64,000 nt of DNA. It comes from Taibaiella sp. (lineage in GTDB: Bacteria; Bacteroidota; Bacteroidia; Chitinophagales; Chitinophagaceae). Position 1 is the first letter of the stretch, and every line of letters starts with the position of its first letter. The translations under genes and the position numbers were made by a program. The DNA is taken from assembly GCA_016786705.1 (NCBI GenBank), contig JAEUVV010000006.1, positions 496,001 through 560,000 of the forward strand, in the 5' to 3' direction. The notes beneath the pieces were generated by a model. That model saw nothing but the letters and a program-made list of their open reading frames with translations, ran no database searches and was not told where the DNA came from. This document shows positions 44,495 to 51,778 of the stretch, in pieces.

Positions 44495-45235
44495 ATGGAT
44501 ATCAAAACAGACATACAACAATCAAAAATGCCTGAGCATATTGCCATTATCATGGACGGTAATGGAAGATGGGCTAAAGAAAAAGGCGAGAGCCGGATCG
44601 TAGGTCATTATGAGGGTGTGGTGTCTGTCCGGGATATTGTAGAAGGATGTGGTGAATTAAATATTAAATACCTGACGCTTTATGCCTTTTCAACGGAGAA
44701 CTGGAACCGGCCTAAGGTAGAGGTAGACGCGTTGATGGAGCTGCTGGTAAGTACCATAAGGAAGGAAGCAGACCACCTGAAGCGGAATAATGTGCGCTTA
44801 CAGGTAATCGGCAATATGGATGACCTGCCTGAGATCTGTAAGATCGAAATGCAGGAAGGTATTGATCTTACCGCAGATTGTACCGGCTTAACCCTGATCC
44901 TGGCATTAAGCTACAGTTCGAAATGGGAAATCCTGGAAGCTGTAAAAGCCATTGCGGCTGAAGTGAAAGCGGGTAGCCTAGATATAAACAATATTGATGA
45001 GGCGCTTTTTGCCCGGCATCTTACCACGGCGAACTATCCCGACCCGGAACTGCTGATAAGAACAAGCGGGGAGTGCAGGATCAGTAATTTCCTGTTGTAC
45101 CAGATCGCTTATGCCGAGCTTTACTTTACAGAAGTACATTGGCCTGATTTCAGAAAGGTACATTTATACGAAGCTATTAAAGATTACCAGTTGCGGGAAA
45201 GAAGATTTGGAAAAACAAGTGAACAATTGATTTAA
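44495..45235 (+). CDS. uppS: Isoprenyl transferase (undecaprenyl diphosphate synthase)
   Basis: This cis-prenyltransferase builds the C55 lipid carrier used for peptidoglycan and surface glycans. The 246-residue product has HIAIIMDGNGRWA (catalytic D21), a TLYAFSTENWNRP stretch and the C-terminal RTSGECRISNFLLYQIAYAELYF. The ATG at 44495 is chosen over a TTG three codons earlier. bamA starts 55 bases after the stop with no terminator between them, so the two are probably one operon, an arrangement seen in many Bacteroidota. Confidence 0.95.
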   Translation: MDIKTDIQQSKMPEHIAIIMDGNGRWAKEKGESRIVGHYEGVVSVRDIVEGCGELNIKYLTLYAFSTENWNRPKVEVDALMELLVSTIRKEADHLKRNNVRLQVIGNMDDLPEICKIEMQEGIDLTADCTGLTLILALSYSSKWEILEAVKAIAAEVKAGSLDINNIDEALFARHLTTANYPDPELLIRTSGECRISNFLLYQIAYAELYFTEVHWPDFRKVHLYEAIKDYQLRERRFGKTSEQLI

Positions 45236-45290
45236 CCGGAATAATTATTTTACGTTTTTTACGTTTAACAGAATAAATAAAACCATTTTA

Positions 45291-48023
45291 ATGGACTTTA
45301 AGATTTGGAAAGCCGCAATAGTAGTGATGACCATGTGGCTGGGCTTGTTAGGAAAAACTGCAGTGGCACAACTGTCTGAGGTAGGCTTGGGAACAACCAA
45401 TGCCACCCAAAAAGACAGACAAGTTAACTTCGGGGAAACGACACTGGCCGGAACATTTGAAATAGGCGGCGTTACCGTTTCGGGCACAAAATTTTCTGAT
45501 ACGGCTACCTTATTGTCCGTAGCAGGTTTGCATAAAGGTCAATACGTACGCTTACCTTATGACGAAAACATTTCCAAAGCATTAAAAGTCCTGTGGAACC
45601 AAGGTATGTTTGCTGATGTCAATATATTGATCAGCAAAGTGGATGGAGATAAAATATTTCTTGATATAAAAGTTGAGGAGCGACCCAGACTGACCACTTT
45701 TAAATTTACGGGGATCAGTAGTACACAAGCTACTGAAATCAAGACAAAAGCAGGGCTGGTAAGTAATAAAATGATCACAGAAGCCTTAAAGCAGGACCTG
45801 ATCGCCCGCACCAAAATCTATTTTGCAGAAAAAGGGTTTAGAAATGCTTCTGTAAAGATTACCGAAACACCCGACTCTAAAGTAGTTAACGGCGCGTCAT
45901 TAGTGATCGCGGTTACAAAAGGCAATAAAGTAAAAATTAATACCGTAAACATTAATGGCAATGAGAATTTCAGCCCGGCGCGATTGAAAAGATCATTAGG
46001 CGGAACTAAAGAAATGGCCCGCTTATCCCTGGAGCCGGCTGATAAGTTTACTGTTTATCCCAAACCCGACCGGAGTTTTGGTAAGTATATGAAAGAAGGC
46101 GGATTCCTGTCCCTGTCCAAGACCCTGGACCATCTTAACCCTTACTTCAGATATGGTTTTCTATCCGCCTCTAAATTCGATGAAAAGAAATTCAGAGAAG
46201 ATAAAACCAGCCTGATCGAATTATACAATACTTCCGGGTATCGCGATGCGCAGATCGTAGATGATACGATCTACACAACAGACAATGGCCACCTGAACGT
46301 GGAGCTGAAAATCGATGAAGGGAAAAAATATTATTTTGGCGACATCTCCTGGAAAGGCAATACCCTTCACAGTGATTCATTATTGACAGAATTATTGGGC
46401 ATTAAAAGAGGGGATGTATACAATAAAGACCTGATCAATGCGAAAATCCAGGGTAGAGCTACTATGGAAGGCGGTATTGATGTAGGAAGTATCTACCTGA
46501 ATAATGGTTATCTGGGTTACCGGGCAGAAGCTATCGAGAAAGAAATCAGGAACGACACGATCGACTTTGATATTATCGTTACCGAAGGTCCCCAGTTCCG
46601 GGTTAGGAATATCAACATTATCGGTAATGAAAGAACGAACGACTATGTACTAAGGAGAGAATTGGAAATTTATCCGGGCTCTATCTATAACCAATCTTAC
46701 CTGATCAGTTCCATCCGCCGGATTTCCCAATTAGGCTTTATTGATCCGCAAAAAGTATTGCCGGAACCTAAGCCGAATATGCAGGATAAAACAGTAGATA
46801 TTGATTTTAAGATCGCTGAAAAATCTTCAGATCAATTAGAGTTGTCTGCCGGTTATGGTGGTGGTATCGGTTTTACCGGGACCTTAGGTCTTACCTTTAA
46901 TAACTTCTCGCTGAAGAATTTATTGAGACCAAAAACATGGGATCCGCTTCCGATGGGGGATGGTCAACGTCTTTCTATCCGTTACCAGTCAAGTGGTTTA
47001 TGGTATAACTCTATGACCTTCGCGTTTACAGAGCCATGGCTGGGCGGCAAAAAGCCGATTGCGCTTAACGTAGCCTTGAGTTATGGCCGTTTCGCAAGAA
47101 ACTACCTGGGCTATAACAGCAACAACAGGCCGGTCGCTACTCCATATGACTCCTATATCCGCAACCTGGGAGGTAATGTATCTTTAAGCCGCAGGGTAAG
47201 ATGGCCGGATAATAACTTTATCTTTTCTGTGGGTATTGATTATATGAACTTTAAAATGAAAGACTACCCGCTATTACCGGTTGAAGTGCCGGAATATAGA
47301 AACGGGAACTCAAATAACCTGGCATTAAAAATAACTATTGGCAGAAATACGCTGGACCAGTTGTTATTCCCTAAATCCGGATCTAACATCAGCTTGTCAA
47401 TGGCATTTACGCCTCCGGTTTCCGCTTTAAGCGACAACGACTATAGCTCATTGACCGCGAGAGAGCGCTACCGCTGGGTAGAGTATCATAAGTATAAATT
47501 CTCTTCAGACTGGTATCAGAAGCTGGTAGGAAACTTTGTATTAAGACTTTCCGCTAAGCTAGGGTTCATGGGTTACTATAATAAAAATTTAGGCTTCTCC
47601 CCATTTGAGCGCTTCCAGGTGGGTGGTGACGGTTTATCCGGCTTTAACTTCTTTGTCGGCAGAGATATCATCGCGCACAGGGGTTACGACATCTACAGTA
47701 CTAATGGAGAATACAACAGCTATACAATATTCAACAAGTATACTGCAGAGATCCGGTATCCGTTTACCCTTGACCCGAGCGCTACCATTTATGGCCTGGC
47801 CTTCTTTGAAGCGGCAAATGGTTACTATGGTCTGAAAGATTATAATCCGTTTAAAGTATATCGTTCCGCCGGTGTCGGTGTTCGTGTATTCTTACCAATG
47901 TTCGGGCTGCTTGGTCTGGACTATGGGGTTGGTTTAGACAACCTGACCAATCAATATGGCGATCGGGTGAAATTTGGTGCAGCCGCGAAGTTCACATTCA
48001 TGTTAGGACAAGAGCCGCAATAA
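45291..48023 (+). CDS. bamA: Outer-membrane protein assembly factor BamA (Omp85 family)
   Basis: BamA inserts beta-barrel proteins into the outer membrane. The 910-residue product has a signal peptide (1-26, ending AVAQ), about five periplasmic POTRA domains (about 50-510, with GxxxxS/R-type repeats such as VNINGNENFSPARLKRSL and INIIGNERTNDYVLRREL), and a 16-strand barrel whose lid loop carries the family's GLDYGVGL/FAYGxG-like segments and ends FTFMLGQEPQ. The extra segment between POTRA units (about 245-285) is usual in Bacteroidota. It follows uppS. Confidence 0.93.
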   Translation: MDFKIWKAAIVVMTMWLGLLGKTAVAQLSEVGLGTTNATQKDRQVNFGETTLAGTFEIGGVTVSGTKFSDTATLLSVAGLHKGQYVRLPYDENISKALKVLWNQGMFADVNILISKVDGDKIFLDIKVEERPRLTTFKFTGISSTQATEIKTKAGLVSNKMITEALKQDLIARTKIYFAEKGFRNASVKITETPDSKVVNGASLVIAVTKGNKVKINTVNINGNENFSPARLKRSLGGTKEMARLSLEPADKFTVYPKPDRSFGKYMKEGGFLSLSKTLDHLNPYFRYGFLSASKFDEKKFREDKTSLIELYNTSGYRDAQIVDDTIYTTDNGHLNVELKIDEGKKYYFGDISWKGNTLHSDSLLTELLGIKRGDVYNKDLINAKIQGRATMEGGIDVGSIYLNNGYLGYRAEAIEKEIRNDTIDFDIIVTEGPQFRVRNINIIGNERTNDYVLRRELEIYPGSIYNQSYLISSIRRISQLGFIDPQKVLPEPKPNMQDKTVDIDFKIAEKSSDQLELSAGYGGGIGFTGTLGLTFNNFSLKNLLRPKTWDPLPMGDGQRLSIRYQSSGLWYNSMTFAFTEPWLGGKKPIALNVALSYGRFARNYLGYNSNNRPVATPYDSYIRNLGGNVSLSRRVRWPDNNFIFSVGIDYMNFKMKDYPLLPVEVPEYRNGNSNNLALKITIGRNTLDQLLFPKSGSNISLSMAFTPPVSALSDNDYSSLTARERYRWVEYHKYKFSSDWYQKLVGNFVLRLSAKLGFMGYYNKNLGFSPFERFQVGGDGLSGFNFFVGRDIIAHRGYDIYSTNGEYNSYTIFNKYTAEIRYPFTLDPSATIYGLAFFEAANGYYGLKDYNPFKVYRSAGVGVRVFLPMFGLLGLDYGVGLDNLTNQYGDRVKFGAAAKFTFMLGQEPQ

Positions 48024-48049
48024 AAACTGCTCATTTATATTATACAAAG

Positions 48050-48085
48050 GAAACGTGCCCGCAACCAGGGCACGTTTCTTTTTTT
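48050..48085 (+). terminator. Terminator of the uppS-bamA operon
   Basis: GAAACGTGCCC (48050-48060) pairs with GGGCACGTTTC (48068-48078) around a 7-nt loop and runs into seven T residues. Confidence 0.9.
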
Positions 48086-48116
48086 GTGCGGTTAAGCGCT
48101 AAAGGGTGTACCTTTG
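48083..48116 (+). promoter_or_regulatory. Promoter of the class D beta-lactamase gene
   Basis: TTTG (48083-48086), shared with the T run of the bamA terminator, and an exact TACCTTTG (48109-48116) are 22 bases apart, 25 bases before the ATG at 48142. It shows that an upstream GTG at 48106 lies in the promoter and is not the start. Confidence 0.6.
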
Positions 48117-48141
48117 CACTCAATTTTTTAAGAACGTATTT

Positions 48142-49068
48142 ATGAGACTTTTAAAGATCGTGATTACAGGCTTAATTTTAAGCCTGGTTATATTGGGGCT
48201 GTCCGCCTGTTCGGATGTTCGTATCAGCGAGCATGAAGACTGGAAAGAGGTATTTGATAAACACGGTATCAAAGAAGGAAGCTTCGAATATTACGACAAT
48301 AATAAAGAGCTGGCTAACTATTACAATAAGTCAATGTGCTCGGAGCCTTTTACCCCGGCTTCAACCTTTAAGATCTATAATTCCCTGATCGCTTTAGAAA
48401 CAAATGTGGCTTTGGATGAAAAGATGCTGATAAAATTTGAGGGCAAAAAGCATTTTTATAAAAAAGGAAGGTTGCTTGGCCCGGATGAAGATACGACGGG
48501 CGCCTTTAACCGGCCGGAGTGGAATAAAGACCTTACGATGACAGAAGCGTTTAAAGTAAGCGCTGTACCTTATTACCAGGAGCTGGCCCGTAGAATAGGC
48601 CTGCCTTTGATGCAAAAGTACCTGGATACCGTCAAATACGGCAATATGCGTACCGGAGGAGTCGTTGATAATTTCTGGTTAAATGACACTTTGAAAATTT
48701 CCCCGGATGAGCAAGTAGGCCTGATGAAACGTTTGTACCATGATGAACTACCTTTCTCCGCGCGTACACAGCGGATTGTGAAAGGAATGATGCTCCAGGA
48801 AACCGCTACAGATTATAAACTGTATTACAAAACAGGCTGGGGCATTGATACTAAATCAGGCCAGGATATTTTATGGATTGTTGGTTTTGCAGAAACCATT
48901 CACCGCCTTAAAAATCCTAAATCGCAAAAAGTAGAGGCTATTCCACACCCTTACTTTTTCGCACTTTGTTTTAAAGCGGCAGATAAAACACCCAACTTAG
49001 CCGAAACGCGTTTAGCTATCCTCCACGAGTTGCTGACTAAGGCCAGGATACATGATTATAGTAAATAG
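48142..49068 (+). CDS. Class D (OXA-like) beta-lactamase, lipoprotein
   Basis: This serine hydrolase should open beta-lactam rings in the periplasm. The 308-residue product has all class D landmarks: S74-T-F-K77 in PASTFKIYNSLIALET, S140-A-V142, Y166-G-N168, an FWLNDTLKISPDEQV stretch and K230-T-G232. The N-terminus is a lipoprotein signal with LSAC (C23), so it is probably anchored to a membrane. The hydrophobic residue before the SxV position and the loop near residues 100-130 differ from the classical OXA enzymes I recall. It is monocistronic and in a house-keeping setting, with no mobile element beside it, so it looks intrinsic. Confidence 0.92.
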   Translation: MRLLKIVITGLILSLVILGLSACSDVRISEHEDWKEVFDKHGIKEGSFEYYDNNKELANYYNKSMCSEPFTPASTFKIYNSLIALETNVALDEKMLIKFEGKKHFYKKGRLLGPDEDTTGAFNRPEWNKDLTMTEAFKVSAVPYYQELARRIGLPLMQKYLDTVKYGNMRTGGVVDNFWLNDTLKISPDEQVGLMKRLYHDELPFSARTQRIVKGMMLQETATDYKLYYKTGWGIDTKSGQDILWIVGFAETIHRLKNPKSQKVEAIPHPYFFALCFKAADKTPNLAETRLAILHELLTKARIHDYSK

Positions 49069-49108
49069 TGATTGAGACAAGCGAGCTGTTTAAAAACCTG
49101 GAATTCTT

Positions 49109-49150
49109 GTCACATTGAGTTTGTCGACCCTTCGATAAACTCAATGTGAC
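49109..49150. repeat. REP-like hairpin repeat
   Basis: GTCACATTGAGTTT (49109-49122) pairs with AAACTCAATGTGAC (49137-49150). Inner TCGA/TCGA pairing extends the stem to about 18-19 bp with a CCCT loop. I recall very similar GTCACATTGAG...TCGA repeats scattered between genes in many Bacteroidota genomes. It may also end the beta-lactamase transcript. Confidence 0.7.
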
Positions 49151-49159
49151 ATAACCAGG

Positions 49160-49230
49160 AGTCATGCTGAGCCTGTCGATGCATAGCTATTCTATTCAGT
49201 ACCACCCTTTGACATGCTCAATAGGACAAA
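49160..49230. repeat. Two degenerate copies of the same repeat type
   Basis: AGTCATGCTGAGCCTGTCGA (49160-49179) and TTTGACATGCTCAATAGGAC (49208-49227) share the ATGCTGAG/CCTGTCGA core of the hairpin repeat at 49109-49150. They appear as partial, drifted units in the gap between the beta-lactamase and the lipoprotein gene. Confidence 0.5.
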
Positions 49231-49274
49231 TTTGGTTTCTCTTTAGATATCACCATTTGTAATTTAATCAGATA

Positions 49275-49796
49275 TTAATATTTTTCAAGAAAAGCCTGTA
49301 CCGGGCTTGTATAGTTATTTTCTTCGTAGGAAATCGTTTCGGTCTTCCTGCAGTCCGATTTGCAGTCATCAGAACAGATCCAGGTATCTTCTTTTCTTTC
49401 CGGTGCACAGCCGGCAGCACAATCGCTCTGGCATATGATACTGGGCATTTTCAAAGATTCAGAGGTTATGCCCAGTTGTTGGCTTTCATCCGGGAATACG
49501 CGTAGCGCTATTTTAAGCCGACCGCCGTCCCCGGTTCCTAAAAGCATATAATACACTTCGCGGGTTTCAAGATCTTCTTTTTGTAAGATACTGAAGTCTG
49601 TTAAGCTCTTTGCTATTTTCGCATTTTTCAGTACGAAATCAAAATATTTTTTCGCTTTACTTATATCATCATTTACCAGGATAGTATTAGCTCCTTGTAG
49701 CTTGCCAACAGGGTAAGCTGTTTTTTCTGCGCAGGAACTCATCAAGAGCATAAGGCTGATGGCCAAAGCCAGGCAGCAAGTTATTTTTTTGATCAT
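49275..49796 (-). CDS. Cysteine-rich lipoprotein of unknown function
   Basis: The 173-residue product (from the ATG at 49796, MIKKITCC) has a lipoprotein signal with LMSSC and a mixed alpha/beta middle. A C-terminal part has six cysteines spaced C-x3-C-x3-C and C-x3-C-x3-C (CQSDCAAGC, CSDDCKSDC). The paired CxxxC units look like a small metal-binding or disulfide-bonded module. No family was recognised. It faces the beta-lactamase gene across the repeat region. Confidence 0.65.
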   Translation of the reverse strand: MIKKITCCLALAISLMLLMSSCAEKTAYPVGKLQGANTILVNDDISKAKKYFDFVLKNAKIAKSLTDFSILQKEDLETREVYYMLLGTGDGGRLKIALRVFPDESQQLGITSESLKMPSIICQSDCAAGCAPERKEDTWICSDDCKSDCRKTETISYEENNYTSPVQAFLEKY

Positions 49797-49906
49797 TTTA
49801 AACAAATTTATAAGCGCTGTAATAGCACCAAGATAAGGCATTTTGGGCGGTAAATAAAGATATTTTGGGACCTGTAAATCCGGCCGGACATTTTATGAAA
49901 AATTTT

Positions 49907-49936
49907 TTTGTTTTAATAAATTATACATTACCTTTG
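49907..49936 (+). promoter_or_regulatory. Promoter of tRNA-Leu
   Basis: TTTG (49907-49910) and, 18 bases later, TACCTTTG (49929-49936) lie 16 bases before the tRNA. Confidence 0.75.
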
Positions 49937-49952
49937 TGCTCCTTTAGCAACA

Positions 49953-50034
49953 GCGGGTGTGGTGAAATTGGTAGACACGCTAGACTTAGGATCTAGTGCC
50001 GCGAGGCATGGGGGTTCGAGTCCCTCCACCCGCA
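49953..50034 (+). tRNA. tRNA-Leu (anticodon UAG)
   Basis: An 82-base cloverleaf: acceptor GCGGGTG (49953-49959) pairs with CACCCGC (50027-50033), discriminator A. It has a D arm with GGTAGACACGC, anticodon stem CTAGA/TCTAG with loop CTTAGGA (anticodon TAG), a class II long variable arm (TGCCGCGAGGCAT) and T arm GGGGGTTCGAGTCCCTC. The 3' CCA is not encoded. The anticodon UAG reads CUA/CUN leucine codons. Confidence 0.97.
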
Positions 50035-50037
50035 CAA

Positions 50038-50070
50038 AAAATGCTCCGCAATTAGCGGAGCATTTTATTT
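50038..50070 (+). terminator. Terminator of tRNA-Leu
   Basis: AAAATGCTCCGC (50038-50049) pairs with GCGGAGCATTTT (50055-50066) around a 5-nt loop and runs into A/T-rich sequence before tig. Confidence 0.75.
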
Positions 50071-50109
50071 TAATTTGTAATAAACTATTAACTCTAAAAA
50101 TTGAGCTCA

Positions 50110-51492
50110 ATGTCAACGATAACGCGCGAACCTATTGCAAAGCTGCATGAAAAGCTGATCGTAAAAGTTAGTAAAGAAGACTATATGCCTTCTTTCGAAA
50201 AGAATTTAAAACAATACGGTAAACAAGCCAACTTACCCGGATTCAGAAAGGGTAATGTGCCTGCCGGTATGGTGCGTAAGATGTTTGGTCAGTCTGTGTT
50301 TACAGATGCCGTTATTCAAAAAGCAAATGAGCAGTTACAATCTTATTTAACAACGGAAAAACCGGCAATTTTTGCGCAGCCATTACCTTTAGACGATCAA
50401 GGTCTGAACTTTGATATGAATACCCCTCAGGACTTTGAATTCGCATTTGAAATCGGTCTTAAACCTGAGTTCGAGGTGAAAGCGATCGAAGAGAAAAAAG
50501 GTACACTGAACAAATATGTGATCAGCATCGATGATAAAATGCTGGATGATGAAGTAGAAAATATCCGTAAGCGTGCCGGAAAAGTAGAAAACCCGGAAAC
50601 TTTAGAACTGGATACCGATATCGTATACGCTTCTTACCAGGTAGCGGATAAAGACGGTAATGTAGCGGAAGGAGTAGAAGCGACAGAAGACGTGGTTACG
50701 CTGGATAAAATGCCTAAGAAACTGCAAGAGCAACTGAAAGGCGCTAAAGCAGGCACTACGATCGTATTCAAAGCTTCGGAGGTTGCTGAAGGTGATGAGC
50801 TGAAAGAGCTTTTAAAAGACGCGCTGAAGCAGGACCCTGAAAGTAAAGAAGCGGCTGATGCATCTTATAAATTGACCCTGACAAAAGTGGGCCGTTTAGA
50901 AATGCGTGATCTTAATGAAGAATTCTTTGAAGAAGTATTCCCGGGCCAGGGTATTAAAGATGAAGCGGCGTTTAAAGAGCGTATCAAAGAAGAGATGGGT
51001 AAAGAGATCAACCGTATCGGTAATGATCGTCTGCAAAACGAATTGTTTGAACTGTTAGTACACGGCACAGCTATCGAATTGCCGGAAGTCTTCCTGAAAG
51101 CCTGGTTGAAAAAAGGCCAGGAGCAGGTAAAAACGGATGAAGAAGTAGAAAAAGAATGGCCTTCTTTCGAGCATCAGCTGCGCTGGACCCTGATTTCAGA
51201 CAAGCTGGTGAATGAATATAAAGTAGAGGTTTCTTTGGATGAAGTTAAAGAGGAAATGAAGAACAGGGTGATGGCTTATTTTGGTAATACCGCTGCTGAT
51301 GCTCCTTGGTTAGAAGAGTATGTAGATAAGATGATCAACGATGAGAATACCTTAAACGAAACTTATCGCAGATTGATGATGGATAAATTGTTTGGCGAGA
51401 TCGCTAACAAAATGAACGTTGCTGATAAAGCGATCGGGCTTGAAGAATTCCAGAATTTGCCAAGTGCTCACGAAGCGCATCATAACCACTAA
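50110..51492 (+). CDS. tig: Trigger factor
   Basis: This is the ribosome-bound chaperone that meets nascent chains. The 460-residue product (from the ATG at 50110, MSTITREPIAKL) has the ribosome-binding loop GFRKGNVPAGMV near residues 41-55, a peptidyl-prolyl isomerase-like middle domain and a long helical C-terminal domain ending in a short His-rich tail (AHEAHHNH). The TTG at 50101 is an unlikely start. clpP/clpX, often next to tig, are not present here. Confidence 0.94.
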   Translation: MSTITREPIAKLHEKLIVKVSKEDYMPSFEKNLKQYGKQANLPGFRKGNVPAGMVRKMFGQSVFTDAVIQKANEQLQSYLTTEKPAIFAQPLPLDDQGLNFDMNTPQDFEFAFEIGLKPEFEVKAIEEKKGTLNKYVISIDDKMLDDEVENIRKRAGKVENPETLELDTDIVYASYQVADKDGNVAEGVEATEDVVTLDKMPKKLQEQLKGAKAGTTIVFKASEVAEGDELKELLKDALKQDPESKEAADASYKLTLTKVGRLEMRDLNEEFFEEVFPGQGIKDEAAFKERIKEEMGKEINRIGNDRLQNELFELLVHGTAIELPEVFLKAWLKKGQEQVKTDEEVEKEWPSFEHQLRWTLISDKLVNEYKVEVSLDEVKEEMKNRVMAYFGNTAADAPWLEEYVDKMINDENTLNETYRRLMMDKLFGEIANKMNVADKAIGLEEFQNLPSAHEAHHNH

Positions 51493-51536
51493 GCATATTA
51501 ATCGCCAACTAAGCCAAGGTTAGTAGCGGTAAGAAT

Positions 51537-51574
51537 AAAAAACAGGCTGCGTGTCTTACGCAGCCTGTTTTTTT
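51537..51574 (+). terminator. Terminator of tig
   Basis: CAGGCTGCGT (51543-51552) pairs with ACGCAGCCTG (51558-51567), flanked by an A run and a seven-T run. Confidence 0.9.
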
Positions 51575-51727
51575 GCCTTTTAAATTGTGGCTTATGCGCT
51601 ATAGTTTTCTTATTATTAGCGACGCGTGTTTAGGGTTGCAACGGAATAAATGGCAAGAACTTTGTTAAAGCGTATTCATTGCATTGTACCAAAATCGTCT
51701 AAAGGGATCTTGAAGAGATTGCAGAAA

Positions 51728-51763
51728 ACAAAAGGGCCATGACTAAAATCATGGCCCTTTTGT
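51728..51763 (-). terminator. Terminator of the type B sorting-domain gene
   Basis: A perfect 15-bp stem (51728-51742 with 51749-51763) has a 6-nt loop, 15 bases past the stop of the minus-strand gene at 51779. Confidence 0.8.
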
Positions 51764-51778
51764 TTAATTTTTAATGGA

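Noticed and set aside
48106..48141. An upstream GTG start for the beta-lactamase
   Set aside because: The GTG falls inside the TACCTTTG promoter element, and the lipoprotein signal begins at 48142.
49081..49274. Possible CRISPR array or attachment site in the repeat-bearing gap
   Set aside because: Only one good hairpin and two drifted partial units with no regular spacers; no integrase or cas gene nearby.
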